DNA of 64,000 nucleotides from an uncultured SAR86 cluster bacterium (GCA_938048695.1 CALIUO010000007.1:278943-342942), one strand, 5' to 3'. Shown: positions 26,807 through 38,197, counted from the stretch's first letter. Notes: a model not told the origin generated them from the sequence alone. A program made the numbers and translations.

Positions 26807-27118
26807 TTATGAACTAATAGATTCTATTTTTATTTCGCTGAAGTTTTGTCTGTGACCGTAGGTTCTTCTATAGTCTTTTCTTCGTTTCATTTTAAAAACA
26901 CGGATCTTATCATGCTTACCGTTTGAGACTAACTTAGCAGTAACCTTAGCATTTTCCACGTATGGATTTCCAATTTTAGACTCTCCACCATTAGAGATCA
27001 TAAGAACTTTATCAAATTCTACGGTTGAACCTTCTTCGGCTGTTAGAAGCTCAACTTTAAGGCTTTCGCCCTCTGATACAGTGTGTTGCTTTCCTCCGCT
27101 CTCTATTACGGCAAACAT
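26807..27118 (-). CDS. rplU: 50S ribosomal protein L21
   Basis: 23S rRNA binding protein, 103 residues, exactly the E. coli size when started at the ATG at 27118 ([12 protein letters not shown]). GGAG lies six bases before it. A TTG four codons upstream is open but unlikely. The C-terminus [14 protein letters not shown] is diagnostic. It is first in rplU-rpmA-obgE-proB and divergent from ispB. Confidence 0.98.
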   Translation of the reverse strand: MFAVIESGGKQHTVSEGESLKVELLTAEEGSTVEFDKVLMISNGGESKIGNPYVENAKVTAKLVSNGKHDKIRVFKMKRRKDYRRTYGHRQNFSEIKIESISS

Positions 27119-27150
27119 ATTTATCTCCAAACTGGAATTTAAGGATGTGC

Positions 27151-27179
27151 ACTATACGAAAAAGATGAAGTATTCGCAA
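27151..27179 (-). promoter_or_regulatory. Sigma-70 promoter for rplU-rpmA-obgE-proB
   Basis: Minus strand TTGCGA (27174-27179), a 17-base spacer and TATAGT (27151-27156). Transcription would start near 27145, about 27 bases before the rplU ATG. Confidence 0.65.
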
Positions 27180-27224
27180 TATAATTCCTTGATTTAGCTG
27201 ACTTAATTTAAAATACCACTATAT

Positions 27225-28190
27225 ATGGAATTAAAGTATAAAAAGGTTATATCTGAAGAGCTTGAAACATTAGAAAGTAGTTTAGCCCTATCTGTAAGTT
27301 CTGAGATTGAATTAGCAACCGAAGTATCAAACTACTTAGTCAATTCTGGAGGGAAAAGGATCAGACCTGCTATCTGTATTTTAGTTGCAAAAGCGTTTGG
27401 TTATTCGGGAGATGATCTCATAAGGTTGGCTAGTTCTATTGAGTTGCTTCATACGGCAACATTAATTCATGATGATGTTGTAGATGAGAGTCAAATGAGA
27501 CGAGGTAAGGAAAGCATCCAAAAGAAATGGGATAATGCCCATGGTGTTCTAGTCGGTGATTTTGTTTATTCAAAGGCTTTTCAATTGATGGCGAGCTTTG
27601 ACAATCCTAATATAATTAGAACACTCGCAAACGCTACGAATAGAATTTCTGAAGGAGAAGTTCTTCAACTTTCCTTAAAAAATCAGGACCAACTCACCGA
27701 AAGACAATATTTTGAAATAATAGATAGAAAAACTGCTGAACTTTTTAAGGTTTCTTCTGTTACCGCAGGAATCCTTTCAGATTGCAATGAGTCTCAACTG
27801 AATAGCTTAGCTCAATTCTCGACCTCATTGGGAATAGCATTTCAGATCCAAGATGATATTTTGGACTATTACGGAGACGAAAACCTTACCGGAAAAAAAG
27901 TGGGTAAAGATTATGAAGAAGGTAAGTTTACTCTTCCAATAATAATTGCCCTTAGAAATACCGATGATGAGAACAATAAGAAAATACTATCCTTATTTAG
28001 GAATAATAAAAAAAATCAATTTTCTGAAGTTTTGGAGATTCTAGAAACAGTTGATACATACGAAAAAATACAAAATGTATTCATGTCCTATGCAAAAGAC
28101 TGCATGAAGGAGTTAGAAAATGTTCCTAAAAATCACTATAGGGATGCTCTTGAAGATATCGTTTCTAATTTAGGATCAAGACTATCTTAA
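27225..28190 (+). CDS. ispB: Octaprenyl (polyprenyl) diphosphate synthase IspB
   Basis: Trans-prenyltransferase that makes the ubiquinone side chain. The first Asp-rich motif is in LIHDDVVDESQMRRG and the second in FQIQDDILDYYG; GGKRIRPA near residue 50 binds IPP. Length 321 fits the long-chain synthases (E. coli IspB 323). It is divergent from rplU, as in E. coli and Pseudomonas. No clear Shine-Dalgarno sequence precedes the ATG. The precise chain length cannot be read from sequence by eye. Confidence 0.95.
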   Translation: MELKYKKVISEELETLESSLALSVSSEIELATEVSNYLVNSGGKRIRPAICILVAKAFGYSGDDLIRLASSIELLHTATLIHDDVVDESQMRRGKESIQKKWDNAHGVLVGDFVYSKAFQLMASFDNPNIIRTLANATNRISEGEVLQLSLKNQDQLTERQYFEIIDRKTAELFKVSSVTAGILSDCNESQLNSLAQFSTSLGIAFQIQDDILDYYGDENLTGKKVGKDYEEGKFTLPIIIALRNTDDENNKKILSLFRNNKKNQFSEVLEILETVDTYEKIQNVFMSYAKDCMKELENVPKNHYRDALEDIVSNLGSRLS

Positions 28191-28240
28191 TTTTTTATAA
28201 CAGTTTTTAATGTATCATTAACAAATTATTAGGGAAATAA

Positions 28241-28762
28241 ATGTCTTTTTTGCCAAAAAATAGTTACAACAAAGAAGAGATACTTGATTGCGCTCAAGGT
28301 AATCTCTTTGGCGAGGAGAACGGTCGTCTTCCTACGCCTAACATGCTTATGTTCGATCGAATTACTACTATCAACAAAGATGGTGGAAAATTTTCTAAAG
28401 GAGAGATAGTAGCTGAACTGGATATACATCCTGACCTATGGTTTTTTGATTGTCACTTTAAAGGCGATCCAGTCATGCCGGGATGTCTTGGACTTGATGC
28501 AATGTGGCAGCTTGTGGGTTTTTATTTATGCTGGCTAGACAATCCAGGACGAGGAAGAGCGCTAGGAACCTCAGAAGTGAAGTTTTTTGGCCAAGTGCTT
28601 CCGACCGCTAAATTGGTAACACTCAAAATAGATATGAAAAGAATACTAAATTTAGACCTTACTGTTGGTATTGGAGAAGGTTCTTTGTTGGTGGATGGTA
28701 GGGAAATATATAGTGCTAAAGGACTAAAAGTCGGTCTATTTCAAGATACATCGAGTTTCTAA
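28241..28762 (+). CDS. fabA: 3-hydroxydecanoyl-ACP dehydratase/isomerase FabA
   Basis: Bifunctional dehydratase and isomerase that starts unsaturated fatty-acid synthesis at C10. His72 in [16 protein letters not shown] and Asp86 in the same segment correspond to the E. coli catalytic pair His70/Asp84. Length 173 is normal (E. coli 172). AGGGA lies before the ATG. fabB follows with a single-base gap, the fabAB operon form found in Pseudomonas. Confidence 0.98.
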   Translation: MSFLPKNSYNKEEILDCAQGNLFGEENGRLPTPNMLMFDRITTINKDGGKFSKGEIVAELDIHPDLWFFDCHFKGDPVMPGCLGLDAMWQLVGFYLCWLDNPGRGRALGTSEVKFFGQVLPTAKLVTLKIDMKRILNLDLTVGIGEGSLLVDGREIYSAKGLKVGLFQDTSSF

Positions 28763-28763
28763 T

Positions 28764-29978
28764 ATGCGTGAGGTAGTTGTCACTGGAATAGGAATAGTAT
28801 CTAGCCTTGGAAATAATATTCAAGAGGTCACCGAATCATTATCTAATCTTGAATCTGGAATATCTAAAAATGAAATCAATGCCGAGCTTGGTCTTAGAAG
28901 CCACGTATCAGGGTCAGTAAAAAATTTAGACTTGAAGGAGTTAATAGATAGGAAATTGTATAGATTCATGGGCGATGCCGCAGCTTACGCCTATCTGAGT
29001 ACTGAGGAAGCTATAAAAAATGCTAAGCTCGAAGAGTCTGATTTATCAAATAATAGAACAGGATTGATAATGGGATCAGGTGGTGCTTCCTCAGAAGATC
29101 AGATTGACTCTGCAGACATACTTAGATCTAAGGGCTTAAAGAGAATAGGCCCATATAGGGTAACAAAAGCGATGGGCAGTACAGTCTCAGCATGCCTAGC
29201 TACTTCATTTGGTATAAAAGGGATTAACTTCTCTATATCTTCTGCTTGTGCTACAAGTGCACACTGTATAGGTTCTGGAATGGAGCAAATTCAACTGGGC
29301 AAACAAGATATAGTTATTGCAGGTGGCGGAGAGGCAGAACATTGGGGTATGACTAGTCTCTTCGATGCTATGGGAGCGTTATCAACAAAATATAATGATA
29401 ATCCTCAATCGGCATCTAGAGCTTATGACAAAGATAGGGATGGTTTTGTTATTGCCGGAGGAGCAGGAACCTTGATCCTAGAAGAAAAAGAACATGCCAT
29501 AAATAGAGGTGCAGAAATAATTGCACATTTAACAGGATATGCAGCCACTTCTGATGGCGAAGATATGGTAAGTCCTTCAGGTGAAGGTGGAGATAGGTGC
29601 ATGCGAATTGCTCTAGAGATGAGCGGCAAAAACACAGTTGACTACATAAATGCACATGGAACTAGTACTCCTGCTGGAGATATTACAGAACTAAATGCTA
29701 TCGAATCTGTTTTTGGAGAAGATATACCTTGGATAAGTTCAACTAAATCTTTGTCTGGTCACTCTCTAGGAGCTGCTGGCGTTCAAGAAGCTATTTATGG
29801 CCTGATAATGATTAAAGAAGGTTTTATTGTAGGTTCAGCAAATATAGAAAATATTGATGAAGGGGCTGAAAAATTTCCAATTGTTAGAGAAAACTTTTCT
29901 ACTGATCTGAAAAGCTTTTTAAGCAATAGTTTTGGGTTTGGTGGAACAAATGCTACGTTAATCTTTGAAAAGTCCTAA
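28764..29978 (+). CDS. fabB: Beta-ketoacyl-ACP synthase I FabB
   Basis: Condensing enzyme needed for unsaturated fatty acids. The catalytic Cys162 lies in [12 protein letters not shown]; the two His residues are in [11 protein letters not shown] and GHSLGAAG, and the C-terminal [11 protein letters not shown] is present. Length 404 matches FabB (406) rather than FabF. It is cotranscribed with fabA. The stop lies one base from the ssb stop on the other strand. Confidence 0.97.
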   Translation: MREVVVTGIGIVSSLGNNIQEVTESLSNLESGISKNEINAELGLRSHVSGSVKNLDLKELIDRKLYRFMGDAAAYAYLSTEEAIKNAKLEESDLSNNRTGLIMGSGGASSEDQIDSADILRSKGLKRIGPYRVTKAMGSTVSACLATSFGIKGINFSISSACATSAHCIGSGMEQIQLGKQDIVIAGGGEAEHWGMTSLFDAMGALSTKYNDNPQSASRAYDKDRDGFVIAGGAGTLILEEKEHAINRGAEIIAHLTGYAATSDGEDMVSPSGEGGDRCMRIALEMSGKNTVDYINAHGTSTPAGDITELNAIESVFGEDIPWISSTKSLSGHSLGAAGVQEAIYGLIMIKEGFIVGSANIENIDEGAEKFPIVRENFSTDLKSFLSNSFGFGGTNATLIFEKS

Positions 29979-29979
29979 C

Positions 29980-30423
29980 CTAGAAAGGTATATCATCGTC
30001 AGTAATTCCACTATCAGGTAAATTTTGAGAACCCATGTCTTGGTTCGCATCTTCGTAAGAAGAACTATTATCAGATGAACTACCCCCCCTACTGTCTAGG
30101 AACTGCATATCTCTTCCAACAACTTCAGTCGTATATCTAGTTTGTCCATCTTGTTCCCATTTTCTGGTTTGAAGCTGACCTTCTATATAAACTTTAGAAC
30201 CTTTTTTTAGATACTCTCCAGCTATTTCAGCTAACCTTCTCCAAAGCACCACTCTATGCCATTCCGTTTTTTCTTGATCAGTGCCGGTGTCTTTATCTTT
30301 CCACGATTCAGAAGTGGCTAAACTTAATGTAGTAACTGCGGCTCCTCCTGCAGTATATTTAACTTCGGGATCTTGTCCTAAGTTCCCAACCAAAATAACC
30401 TTATTTATTCCACTTCTAGCCAT
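29980..30423 (-). CDS. ssb: Single-stranded DNA-binding protein SSB
   Basis: Tetrameric OB-fold protein, 147 residues. [14 protein letters not shown] starts the OB domain (1-112), and [22 protein letters not shown] is typical. A short disordered Ser/Asp-rich linker ends in the acidic tip DDDIPF that recruits replication and repair proteins. The linker is shorter than in E. coli (178). It is divergent from uvrA as in E. coli, but no LexA-type box is visible between them. Confidence 0.98.
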   Translation of the reverse strand: MARSGINKVILVGNLGQDPEVKYTAGGAAVTTLSLATSESWKDKDTGTDQEKTEWHRVVLWRRLAEIAGEYLKKGSKVYIEGQLQTRKWEQDGQTRYTTEVVGRDMQFLDSRGGSSSDNSSSYEDANQDMGSQNLPDSGITDDDIPF

Positions 30424-30457
30424 ACAAATTTTAATTTAGTTAATATTACCAACTCCG

Positions 30458-30465
30458 ATTATAAT
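30458..30465. promoter_or_regulatory. Palindromic -10 element shared by divergent ssb and uvrA
   Basis: ATTATAAT is its own complement, so TATAAT reads toward ssb (30458-30463) and toward uvrA (30460-30465). -35 matches are weak on both sides. It is the only promoter-like element in the 83-base gap. Confidence 0.5.
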
Positions 30466-30506
30466 CACTTTTCTAAATTTAAGTTCCAAAACATTATCTT
30501 TTTTTA

Positions 30507-33341
30507 ATGAAACACATCAAGGTAAGAGGTGCTCGACAGCATAATCTTAAAAACATAGATATAGACCTTCCAAGAGATAAACTTGTTGTCATAACAGGTC
30601 TTTCTGGTTCAGGGAAATCAAGTTTGGCTTTTGATACATTGTATGCAGAAGGACAAAGAAGATATGTAGAGTCATTGTCTGCCTACGCAAGACAATTCCT
30701 GTCTATGATGGAAAAACCAGATGTAGACCATATAGAAGGTCTTTCTCCTGCTATTTCTATTGAACAGAAGACAACATCTCATAATCCAAGATCAACTGTC
30801 GGAACAGTAACTGAAATTTATGATTATTTAAGACTTCTTTTTGCACGAGCAGGAACACCTATTTGTCCTGATCATAATTTATCCCTTGAAGGACAAACTT
30901 CTAATCAAATATGTGACAAGATTCTGGAATTGCCGGGTGAAACAAAATTGATGGTTCTTGCCCCTCTAATCAAAGACCAAAAAGGAGAGCATCTTCATGT
31001 CTTTGAAGAATTAAAAATGCAAGGATATGTAAGAATGAGAGTTGATGGAATAACCGTCGATGTCGATGATAGTCCCAAGCTCAATAAGAATAAAAAACAT
31101 TCTATAGAGGCGGTAGCAGATAGACTAGTATTGCCTAAAATAGCTGATGAAAACTTCAAACTGAGACTCGCTGAGTCTGTTGAAAATGCTCTTAATTTAG
31201 GGGACGGAAATCTTATAGTTTTTTTACTAGATGAAAATCAAGATGTTTCTTATAGCTCTAAGATGGCATGCAGTGTGTGTGGATATAGCATACCTGACTT
31301 AGAGCCTAGATTATTTACATTTAACAATCCGGCAGGAGCTTGTTCTGACTGTGAAGGTTTAGGTGTAAAGCAATACGTAGATGTGACGAAAGTAATACAT
31401 GAACCATCGGCTAGTTTAAGCGAAGGAGCAATCGTTGGATGGGATATAAGTCATCGATACCATTTTCATTTAATTAAATGCCTCTCCAGAGATTATGAAT
31501 TTTCGCTAGATGAGCCATTTCAAGACCTAGACCAAAATATTAAAGATCTTCTGTTAAATGGGAGTGATGGAGTCCCAGTAAACTTTAGTTGGAGGAACAA
31601 AAGAGGGAGTCTCGTTGAAAGAATTTTTCCTTTCGAAGGAGTTCTAAATAATATTGACAGAAGATATAAAGAAACTGAATCTAGCTGGAGTAGAGATAAT
31701 TTATCTAAACTCATCTCATTATCTTCCTGTAAGGCTTGTTCAGGTACAAGGCTGAGGAAAGAAGCAAGAAATATTTTCATTGAGAATGTAAACCTTCCTG
31801 AAATTACTTCTTATACGATAGATCAAGCTTTCTCGTTTTTCTCAAATATGAGGTTAAAGGGGGCAAAAAAAGAGATTGCTGAAAGAATAATTAAGGAAGT
31901 TAATGAAAGATTAGAATTCTTAATTGATGTTGGCTTAAATTATTTAACTTTAGATAGAAGCGCAGAGAGTTTGAGTGGAGGAGAAGCACAAAGAATAAGG
32001 CTGGCAAGTCAAATTGGTGCAGGTTTGGTGGGTGTTACCTACATTCTGGATGAACCTTCCATAGGGCTTCATCAAAGAGATAATGAAAAACTTCTAAAGA
32101 CTTTAAAAAAATTAAGGGATCTAGGAAACACTGTCATCGTAGTTGAGCATGATCATGAGACAATGCAATCGTCTGATCATGTTGTCGATATTGGTCCAGG
32201 AGCGGGTGTTCACGGTGGAAAAATTTGTGCTCAAGGAACTGCAGCACAAATTGCTAAATCTAAGGACTCAATTACAGGTCAATTCCTTTCAGGTAAAAGA
32301 AAGATAGAGATACCAGCAAAAAGGAAAAAAGTTGATGAAAATAGGGTCATTAAACTCTCGGGTGCAGATGGGCATAATCTTAAGTCAGTCGATCTTGAGC
32401 TTCCTTTAGATCTATTCGTCTGCGTTACAGGTGTTTCAGGATCTGGTAAATCAACTTTAATTAATCAAACCCTTCTTCCAGGAATTTCAAATGAAATCTC
32501 TAGAGCGGAGAAGAGAGAAACTAAACCATTTAAAAAATTAACAGGAATAAATGATATTGACAAGATAATAGAGATTAGTCAAAGTCCTATTGGCAGAACT
32601 CCTAGATCTAATCCAGCAACATATACTGGTCTCTTCACTCCGTTGAGAGAACTATTTGCTGGCACGCAAGAGTCAAGATCAAGAGGATATAAAATAGGAA
32701 GATTTAGTTTTAATGTAAAAGGAGGAAGGTGTGAAGCCTGTCAAGGTGATGGAGTAATAAAAGTGGAAATGCACTTTTTACCGGATGTTTACGTAAAGTG
32801 CGATGTATGTGATGGCCATAGGTATAACAGAGAAACATTAGACATCAAATACAAAGGGAAAAATATATATGAAGTTTTAGATATGACAGTTGAAGACTCC
32901 CTAAAATTCTTTGACTCCATACCTTCAATCAAAAAGAAACTTGAAACCTTGATGGATGTAGGACTTGGATACGTTAAATTGGGACAACAGGCCACAACCT
33001 TATCTGGAGGAGAAGCACAACGAGTCAAGCTTGCAAAAGAGCTTTCAAAAAGTGCTTATAGTCACACTTTATATATTTTAGATGAGCCAACTACCGGTTT
33101 ACATATGTATGATGTTCAACTCTTACTAAAAGTACTCAAAAGATTAAGAGATAATGGAAATACCGTTGTAGTAATCGAGCATAATATGGATGTTATAAAG
33201 ACTAGCGACTGGATCATAGACCTCGGTCCTGAAGGAGGTTCCAATGGGGGTGAAATTATCGCTAAGGGAACTCCAGAGGAACTATCAAAAAATAAAATCT
33301 CCCATACTGGAAAACATCTTAAAAAAGAATTAAGTAGTTAG
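30507..33341 (+). CDS. uvrA: Excinuclease ABC subunit A (UvrA)
   Basis: DNA damage recognition ATPase of nucleotide excision repair. The two ABC modules are seen through Walker A motifs [12 protein letters not shown] (about residue 30) and [10 protein letters not shown] (about 645), signatures [12 protein letters not shown] and [12 protein letters not shown], and zinc clusters CSVCGYS...CSDCEG and CEACQGDG...CDVCDGH. Length 944 (E. coli 940). The last 4 bases overlap the end of rplQ on the opposite strand. Confidence 0.98.
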   Translation: MKHIKVRGARQHNLKNIDIDLPRDKLVVITGLSGSGKSSLAFDTLYAEGQRRYVESLSAYARQFLSMMEKPDVDHIEGLSPAISIEQKTTSHNPRSTVGTVTEIYDYLRLLFARAGTPICPDHNLSLEGQTSNQICDKILELPGETKLMVLAPLIKDQKGEHLHVFEELKMQGYVRMRVDGITVDVDDSPKLNKNKKHSIEAVADRLVLPKIADENFKLRLAESVENALNLGDGNLIVFLLDENQDVSYSSKMACSVCGYSIPDLEPRLFTFNNPAGACSDCEGLGVKQYVDVTKVIHEPSASLSEGAIVGWDISHRYHFHLIKCLSRDYEFSLDEPFQDLDQNIKDLLLNGSDGVPVNFSWRNKRGSLVERIFPFEGVLNNIDRRYKETESSWSRDNLSKLISLSSCKACSGTRLRKEARNIFIENVNLPEITSYTIDQAFSFFSNMRLKGAKKEIAERIIKEVNERLEFLIDVGLNYLTLDRSAESLSGGEAQRIRLASQIGAGLVGVTYILDEPSIGLHQRDNEKLLKTLKKLRDLGNTVIVVEHDHETMQSSDHVVDIGPGAGVHGGKICAQGTAAQIAKSKDSITGQFLSGKRKIEIPAKRKKVDENRVIKLSGADGHNLKSVDLELPLDLFVCVTGVSGSGKSTLINQTLLPGISNEISRAEKRETKPFKKLTGINDIDKIIEISQSPIGRTPRSNPATYTGLFTPLRELFAGTQESRSRGYKIGRFSFNVKGGRCEACQGDGVIKVEMHFLPDVYVKCDVCDGHRYNRETLDIKYKGKNIYEVLDMTVEDSLKFFDSIPSIKKKLETLMDVGLGYVKLGQQATTLSGGEAQRVKLAKELSKSAYSHTLYILDEPTTGLHMYDVQLLLKVLKRLRDNGNTVVVIEHNMDVIKTSDWIIDLGPEGGSNGGEIIAKGTPEELSKNKISHTGKHLKKELSS

Positions 33342-33745
33342 GCTGTCTCTTCTGAAAGAGGCTCTGCTGATTGTTCTGTCTCATTAGCAGCTTCTTGAAC
33401 AAATTCAACTTGTGCTGCGGGAGCTTTATCACCAGGCCTAAACCCTCTTTTGATAACTCTGAGATAACCTCCGGGCCTGTCTTTGTAACGTGGGCCAAGT
33501 TCATCAAATAACTTCGCTACAGCCTCTTTTGATTGTAGTCTTGAGAAAGCTAACCTTTGGTTAGCGACTGTATTCTCTTTGGCAAGAGTTACCAAAGGCT
33601 CTAAAAAACCTCTGATTTCTTTAGCTTTAGCCAGAGTAGTTTTTACAGACTCATGCTCTATTATTGAAATAGCTAGACTTTTTTTCAAAGCACTTCTTTG
33701 TGGGCTATTTCTATTGAGCTTTCTTCCAGATTTCCTATGTCTCAT
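33338..33745 (-). CDS. rplQ: 50S ribosomal protein L17
   Basis: [20 protein letters not shown] is diagnostic. Length 135 (E. coli 127), with the extra residues in a Glu/Ala-rich tail. Last gene of the alpha operon, 8 bases after rpoA. It is convergent with uvrA and overlaps it by 4 bases, so transcription of the whole ribosomal block has no obvious terminator here. Confidence 0.98.
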   Translation of the reverse strand: MRHRKSGRKLNRNSPQRSALKKSLAISIIEHESVKTTLAKAKEIRGFLEPLVTLAKENTVANQRLAFSRLQSKEAVAKLFDELGPRYKDRPGGYLRVIKRGFRPGDKAPAAQVEFVQEAANETEQSAEPLSEETA

Positions 33746-33753
33746 TTTATTTC

Positions 33754-34734
33754 TTAGTTATTTTCCGGTGGCCAGTTGTCAAGAATTAATCCCAGTGAAA
33801 GACCTCTCGACAAAAGAACCTCTTTTATTTCATTTAATGATTTCTTACCTAGATTAGGTGTTCTTAATAAATCGGACTCCATTCTAGTTACTAAGTCACC
33901 GATATAGTGAATGTTTTCTGCTTTTAAGCAGTTAGCTGATCTTACAGTTAGTTCAAGCTCATCTACTGGTCTTAACATAATAGGATCAATTTTTGCTTCT
34001 TCTTTTTCTTCTATGACTTCTTCAAGTCTTCCTAATTCAGCAAATGCAGATAATTGATGTTGGAGAATGGTAGCTGAAATCCTTAGTATCTCTTCAGCTT
34101 CTAAAGTTCCATCAGTATCTATATCTACAGTAAGTCGGTCTAGATTTGTTCTTTGTTCTACTCTTGCATTATCAACTTGATAAGTAACTCGTTTGATGGG
34201 TGAGTAAGTAGCATCCAATCTAAGAAGACCAGTTTCTTGACCTTCGTCCTCATCTAAAGGCCTTACAGGTACAAAACCTCTTCCTCTAGTGACTCTCATA
34301 GTCATATTTATTGAACCTTCATCATTTAAGGTAGCTATGTGATGATCTGGGTTAATAATTTCTACTCCAGTAGGGAGCTCAATATCAGCGGCGGTTACTG
34401 TACCACTTCCAGACTTTGAAACTGTTAACTCGGCATCTTCTACTTCTGTCAGTCTTACGGATAAGTCCTTAAGATTTAATAAGATATCGATAACATCTTC
34501 TTGAACACCTTCAATTGTGCTGTATTCATGTAAAACACCATCGATCTTAACCTCAGATACAGCTGTACCCGGCATAGAAGAAAGAATAATTCTTCTAAGG
34601 GCATTACCTAATGTATGACCAAAACCTTGCTCAAGAGGTTCAAGGACTATTTTAGATCTAGTAGGACCTAATTCTTCAACTACAATTTCTGTAGGTGTTA
34701 AAAAATCTTTAATAATATCGTAATTATCTGTCAT
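33754..34734 (-). CDS. rpoA: RNA polymerase alpha subunit
   Basis: 326 residues. The N-terminal assembly domain (residues 1-235) has [21 protein letters not shown] flexible linker leads to the C-terminal domain (about 250-320) with [17 protein letters not shown] and [13 protein letters not shown], the helix-hairpin-helix that reads UP elements and contacts activators. Between rpsD and rplQ in the alpha operon. Confidence 0.99.
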   Translation of the reverse strand: MTDNYDIIKDFLTPTEIVVEELGPTRSKIVLEPLEQGFGHTLGNALRRIILSSMPGTAVSEVKIDGVLHEYSTIEGVQEDVIDILLNLKDLSVRLTEVEDAELTVSKSGSGTVTAADIELPTGVEIINPDHHIATLNDEGSINMTMRVTRGRGFVPVRPLDEDEGQETGLLRLDATYSPIKRVTYQVDNARVEQRTNLDRLTVDIDTDGTLEAEEILRISATILQHQLSAFAELGRLEEVIEEKEEAKIDPIMLRPVDELELTVRSANCLKAENIHYIGDLVTRMESDLLRTPNLGKKSLNEIKEVLLSRGLSLGLILDNWPPENN

Positions 34735-34747
34735 TGTTTTTCCTCTT

Positions 34748-35371
34748 TTATTTTGAATATAACTCGATAATCAAGTTTTCATTGATATCTGTATCTAGAG
34801 AAGATCTATCAGGAATATTCTTGTAAGTTCCTGAGTAACTTGAGACATTTACATCTACCCAATCACATTCTTCTCTATTTTTGGCAATCTCTATCGCTTG
34901 TTGGACTCTATTTTGACCTTTGGCACGTTCAGTTAACGAAATTGTGTCACCAGGTTTAATCATGAAGCTTGGGATATTTACCTTCTTATCGTTCACTAAA
35001 ATTGCTTTATGACTAACTAACTGTCTAGCTTCAGATCTTGTTGAAGCAAAACCCATTCTGTAAACAACGTTATCAAGTCTACTTTCAAGGATTTGAAGCA
35101 GATTATCACCTGTCACTCCTTTCATTCTTGTAGCATGCTTGTAGTAAGTCTTGAATTGTTTTTCCATTACTCCGTATATTCTTCTTACCTTTTGTTTCTC
35201 TCTTAATTGCACGCCATAGTCAGATATTCTTGGGCGCCTAGTTCTTCCATGTTGCCCAGGAACTGTTTCTGACTTACATTTGGAGTCATGAGCTCTTATA
35301 CCGCTTTTTAAAAGCAGATCTCTTCCTTCTCTTCTTGAAAGCTTGCATTTTGGTCCAATATATCTAGCCAT
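34748..35371 (-). CDS. rpsD: 30S ribosomal protein S4
   Basis: Primary 16S rRNA binder and, in E. coli, repressor of the alpha operon. Started at the ATG at 35371 ([16 protein letters not shown]) it has 207 residues, close to the usual 206; an upstream in-frame extension to 35401 runs into rpsK. The S4 RNA-binding domain is at about 95-155 ([20 protein letters not shown]). The ATG overlaps the rpsK stop by one base (TAATG). Confidence 0.98.
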   Translation of the reverse strand: MARYIGPKCKLSRREGRDLLLKSGIRAHDSKCKSETVPGQHGRTRRPRISDYGVQLREKQKVRRIYGVMEKQFKTYYKHATRMKGVTGDNLLQILESRLDNVVYRMGFASTRSEARQLVSHKAILVNDKKVNIPSFMIKPGDTISLTERAKGQNRVQQAIEIAKNREECDWVDVNVSSYSGTYKNIPDRSSLDTDINENLIIELYSK

Positions 35372-35745
35372 TACACTCTTCTCCTCTTTGGTGGTCTGCA
35401 ACCATTGTGTGGAATAGGAGTCACATCGGTTATCTTGGTTATCTTGAATCCTTTTGAATTCAATCCTCTTATTGCCGACTCTCTTCCTGAACCAGGACCA
35501 CGAACTTGAATCTCTAAACTCTCAATACCCACCATTTTTACTTTATCTCCTACAGCTTCTGCAGCTCTTTGCGCCGCAAAAGGGGTGCTCTTTCTTGAGC
35601 CCCTAAAGCCTTGTGCTCCAGAGCTAGATTGAGCTATAGCATTACCTTGCTTATCGGTTATGCTAATTAAGGTATTATTGAAAGAGGCATGTATATGAGC
35701 AATACCTTCACTTATTCTTTTCTTCGTTGTCTTTTTTGTAGCCAT
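35371..35745 (-). CDS. rpsK: 30S ribosomal protein S11
   Basis: Platform protein, 124 residues. [15 protein letters not shown] and the C-terminal [15 protein letters not shown] are diagnostic. Four bases after rpsM and overlapping rpsD by one base. Confidence 0.98.
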   Translation of the reverse strand: MATKKTTKKRISEGIAHIHASFNNTLISITDKQGNAIAQSSSGAQGFRGSRKSTPFAAQRAAEAVGDKVKMVGIESLEIQVRGPGSGRESAIRGLNSKGFKITKITDVTPIPHNGCRPPKRRRV

Positions 35746-35749
35746 ATTC

Positions 35750-36106
35750 TTATCTTCTTATTGGACGTTTAGGTCCTTTTCTAGTTCTTGCATTATTTTT
35801 TGTCTTTTGACCTCTTACAGGTAAGTGCCTTCTATGTCTGATACCTCTATTAGTACCAAGATCTTGTAATCTCTTAATATTGGTTGCAACTTCTCTTCGA
35901 AGATCACCTTCTACCAAAAATTTTCCAACTTCTGTTCTTATAAGCTCAAGCTGATCTTCAGATAAATCAGAGATCTTAGTTGAAGGATCGATACCGATAT
36001 AGGTACAAATAATTTGTGCTCTCGTTTTGCCTATCCCGTAGACATAAGTCAGCGATATATCGGCATGTTTATTATCTGGTATGTTTACACCTGCTACACG
36101 AGCCAT
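35750..36106 (-). CDS. rpsM: 30S ribosomal protein S13
   Basis: Head protein contacting the P-site tRNA, 118 residues (E. coli 118). Start [14 protein letters not shown] and end [17 protein letters not shown] basic tail are diagnostic. Only 11 bases separate it from rpmJ, so the long S4-binding pseudoknot leader found before rpsM in E. coli has no room here. Ribosome site AAGGAG. Confidence 0.98.
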   Translation of the reverse strand: MARVAGVNIPDNKHADISLTYVYGIGKTRAQIICTYIGIDPSTKISDLSEDQLELIRTEVGKFLVEGDLRREVATNIKRLQDLGTNRGIRHRRHLPVRGQKTKNNARTRKGPKRPIRR

Positions 36107-36117
36107 TTTTTTCTCCT

Positions 36118-36234
36118 TTAACCTTGTCTTTGTTTATGTCTAGGTTCTGTTGAACATATAACAAATAGTGTTCCTTTTCTTTTCACTATTTTGCAATCTC
36201 TGCATATTTTTTTTACTGAAGCTCTTACTTTCAT
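36118..36234 (-). CDS. rpmJ: 50S ribosomal protein L36 (zinc-binding form)
   Basis: A 38-residue frame starting [19 protein letters not shown] and ending HKQRQG, nearly identical to E. coli L36. Cys11, Cys14, Cys27 and His33 (C-x2-C-x12-C-x5-H) make the zinc site, so this is the zinc-bound paralogue. It lies between secY and rpsM, two bases after the secY stop, the classical end of the spc operon. GGTGGA at the end of secY serves as its ribosome site. Confidence 0.97.
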   Translation of the reverse strand: MKVRASVKKICRDCKIVKRKGTLFVICSTEPRHKQRQG

Positions 36235-36236
36235 TT

Positions 36237-37571
36237 TTATCTTCCACCTAGAGGATTACCACCGTACCCTTTTAAATTTGCTTTTTTAAGAAGCGATTCA
36301 TATTGATGAGACATCAAATGTGATTGCACCTGCGCCATAAAGTCCATAACAACCACCACAGCAATTAGCAAAGAGGTGCCTCCTAAATAGAAAGGAACAT
36401 TTGCAGAAACTATTAAAAATTGAGGCATTAAACAGACCAAGATCAAATAACCTGAACCCCAAACTGTTAAACGCGTCATAACTCCATCTATATAGTCAGC
36501 AGTTTGATCTCCTGGCCTTATTCCAGGCATATAAGCCCCAGACCTTCTTAAGTTCTCTGAGATTTCCTTTGGATCAAATTGCAAAGCTGTGTAGAAGAAA
36601 CAGAAGAATGCTATCAAAACTGAAAACAGAATTACATAAAGAGGTTGCCCTGGACCTAATGCTAGTGCAATTTCTTGTAACCATTCGAAACCTTCACCTT
36701 GTCCAAACCATGTAGAAGCCGAAGCAGGAAATAAAAGTAAACTACTTGCAAAGATAGCGGGAATTACTCCAGCTTGATTTATCTTCATTGGTAAGTAGGA
36801 AGCTTGGCCTTGTACCATTTTCCTTCCTTGTTGTCTTTTTGCATAGTTGACGGTAATCCTTCTCTGTCCTCTTTCAATCCAGACAATGAAAGCTATTGCC
36901 GCTACGGCTGCAAGAGCTATTGATAGTAACATGATAAGGTTTATATCACCTTGTCTCGCGCCTTCAAAAGCTTGACCTACAGCTCTAGGGAGACCGGCCA
37001 CTATGCTTGAGAAGATTATAATTGAAATTCCATTTCCAATACCTTTTTCAGTTACTAGCTCGCCTAACCACATTAGGAATACTGTTCCGGAAACTAAAGA
37101 AGTCACTGCAATAATTTGGAACATAGTGCCTGGTTCGAGAGCTAATCCTTGATTTTGAAGTCCAAGAGCAAGTCCACTCGCCTGAATCAGAGCCAAGAAA
37201 ACTGTTCCATATCTCACGTAGGATGTTCTTAATCTTCTTCCTTCTTCACCCTCTTCTCTAAATCTTTTCTTTAAAGAAGGAGTTGTACCCTCTAAAAGAC
37301 TCATAATGATAGATGCTGTAATGTAAGGCATGATGTTTAAAGCCATAATGCTCATTCTTTCGAGAGCGCCTCCAGAGAACATATTAAAAAGATCTAATAA
37401 TGTACCTTGGTTTTGCTGGAATATATTTGCTAATTTATCAGGATCTATTCCAGGTATAGGAATATGTGTTCCTATTCTGTATATGATGACAGCCATAAAA
37501 ACAAAACGGAGTCTCTTCCATAGTTCAGAAAGACCTTTGTTTTGTCCTAAAGCTGAGGGATTTACTGACAT
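36237..37571 (-). CDS. secY: Preprotein translocase subunit SecY
   Basis: Central channel of the Sec translocon, 444 residues with ten membrane helices. The plug region ([20 protein letters not shown]), TM helices and cytoplasmic loops with [11 protein letters not shown] and [19 protein letters not shown] are all present. Between rplO and rpmJ at the end of the spc operon. SecE is at 60698-61057; secG is not in the window. Confidence 0.99.
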   Translation of the reverse strand: MSVNPSALGQNKGLSELWKRLRFVFMAVIIYRIGTHIPIPGIDPDKLANIFQQNQGTLLDLFNMFSGGALERMSIMALNIMPYITASIIMSLLEGTTPSLKKRFREEGEEGRRLRTSYVRYGTVFLALIQASGLALGLQNQGLALEPGTMFQIIAVTSLVSGTVFLMWLGELVTEKGIGNGISIIIFSSIVAGLPRAVGQAFEGARQGDINLIMLLSIALAAVAAIAFIVWIERGQRRITVNYAKRQQGRKMVQGQASYLPMKINQAGVIPAIFASSLLLFPASASTWFGQGEGFEWLQEIALALGPGQPLYVILFSVLIAFFCFFYTALQFDPKEISENLRRSGAYMPGIRPGDQTADYIDGVMTRLTVWGSGYLILVCLMPQFLIVSANVPFYLGGTSLLIAVVVVMDFMAQVQSHLMSHQYESLLKKANLKGYGGNPLGGR

Positions 37572-37572
37572 G

Positions 37573-38007
37573 TTAGACCTCTACTGAGCCCCCCGCTGCT
37601 TCTATCAACTTTTTAACAGATGCGGTTGTGTTAATACCTTTCAAGTTCATTTTTGAACAAGAATCAGTATCTAAGAAAACTTTAACTTTTTTAGTGGAAT
37701 TTTTTATTAAATCAGCCTCTACTAGGCTAGAGATACTGACATCAGTGAGACCCGATGAAACTAAAGTACTAAGTCTTAGTTGTTCTGTATTTCTATTCTT
37801 TCTAGAAGAGAAACCAAACTTAGGTACTCTCTTTTGCAAAGGCATTTGACCGCCTTCAAAACCAATTCTTACCCTACCTCCAGAACGAGACTTTAGTCCT
37901 TTGTGGCCCTTTCCGCTTGTCTTACCAAAGCCACTGCCTGTACCTCTACCGATACGTTTACTTTCTTTAACTCTCTTTGGATTTGGCTTTAATTCATTTA
38001 GTTTCAT
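37573..38007 (-). CDS. rplO: 50S ribosomal protein L15
   Basis: 144 residues from the ATG at 38007 ([10 protein letters not shown]); an open frame to 38031 overlaps the end of rpmD and is not needed. The Gly/Arg-rich N-terminus [18 protein letters not shown] threads into 23S rRNA. One base before secY. Confidence 0.98.
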   Translation of the reverse strand: MKLNELKPNPKRVKESKRIGRGTGSGFGKTSGKGHKGLKSRSGGRVRIGFEGGQMPLQKRVPKFGFSSRKNRNTEQLRLSTLVSSGLTDVSISSLVEADLIKNSTKKVKVFLDTDSCSKMNLKGINTTASVKKLIEAAGGSVEV

Positions 38008-38017
38008 CTCTATACCT

Positions 38018-38197
38018 TTATTTGATTTCAAGTAAATGGATAGCTTTATTAATCATTCCTCTGTTTTCAGGAGTATCTTGCACTGAAACTATCTGCCCTA
38101 ACTTAGATAAACCAAGCCCCCTAACAGATTGCCTCTGATAATCTTTGGAACCTATTAGACTTTTTTTCAATTTAACTGTAATTTCTTTGTCAGCCAT
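38018..38197 (-). CDS. rpmD: 50S ribosomal protein L30
   Basis: A 59-residue frame beginning MADKEITVKLKKSLIGSKDY, with VRGLGLSKLGQ and a C-terminus typical of L30 (E. coli 59). It sits between rpsE (2-base gap) and rplO, the standard place. The start ATG follows the rpsE stop directly. Confidence 0.97.
   Translation of the reverse strand: MADKEITVKLKKSLIGSKDYQRQSVRGLGLSKLGQIVSVQDTPENRGMINKAIHLLEIK

Noticed and set aside
30424..30506. Possible SOS operator between ssb and uvrA
   Set aside because: No CTG-N10-CAG palindrome is present in either orientation.
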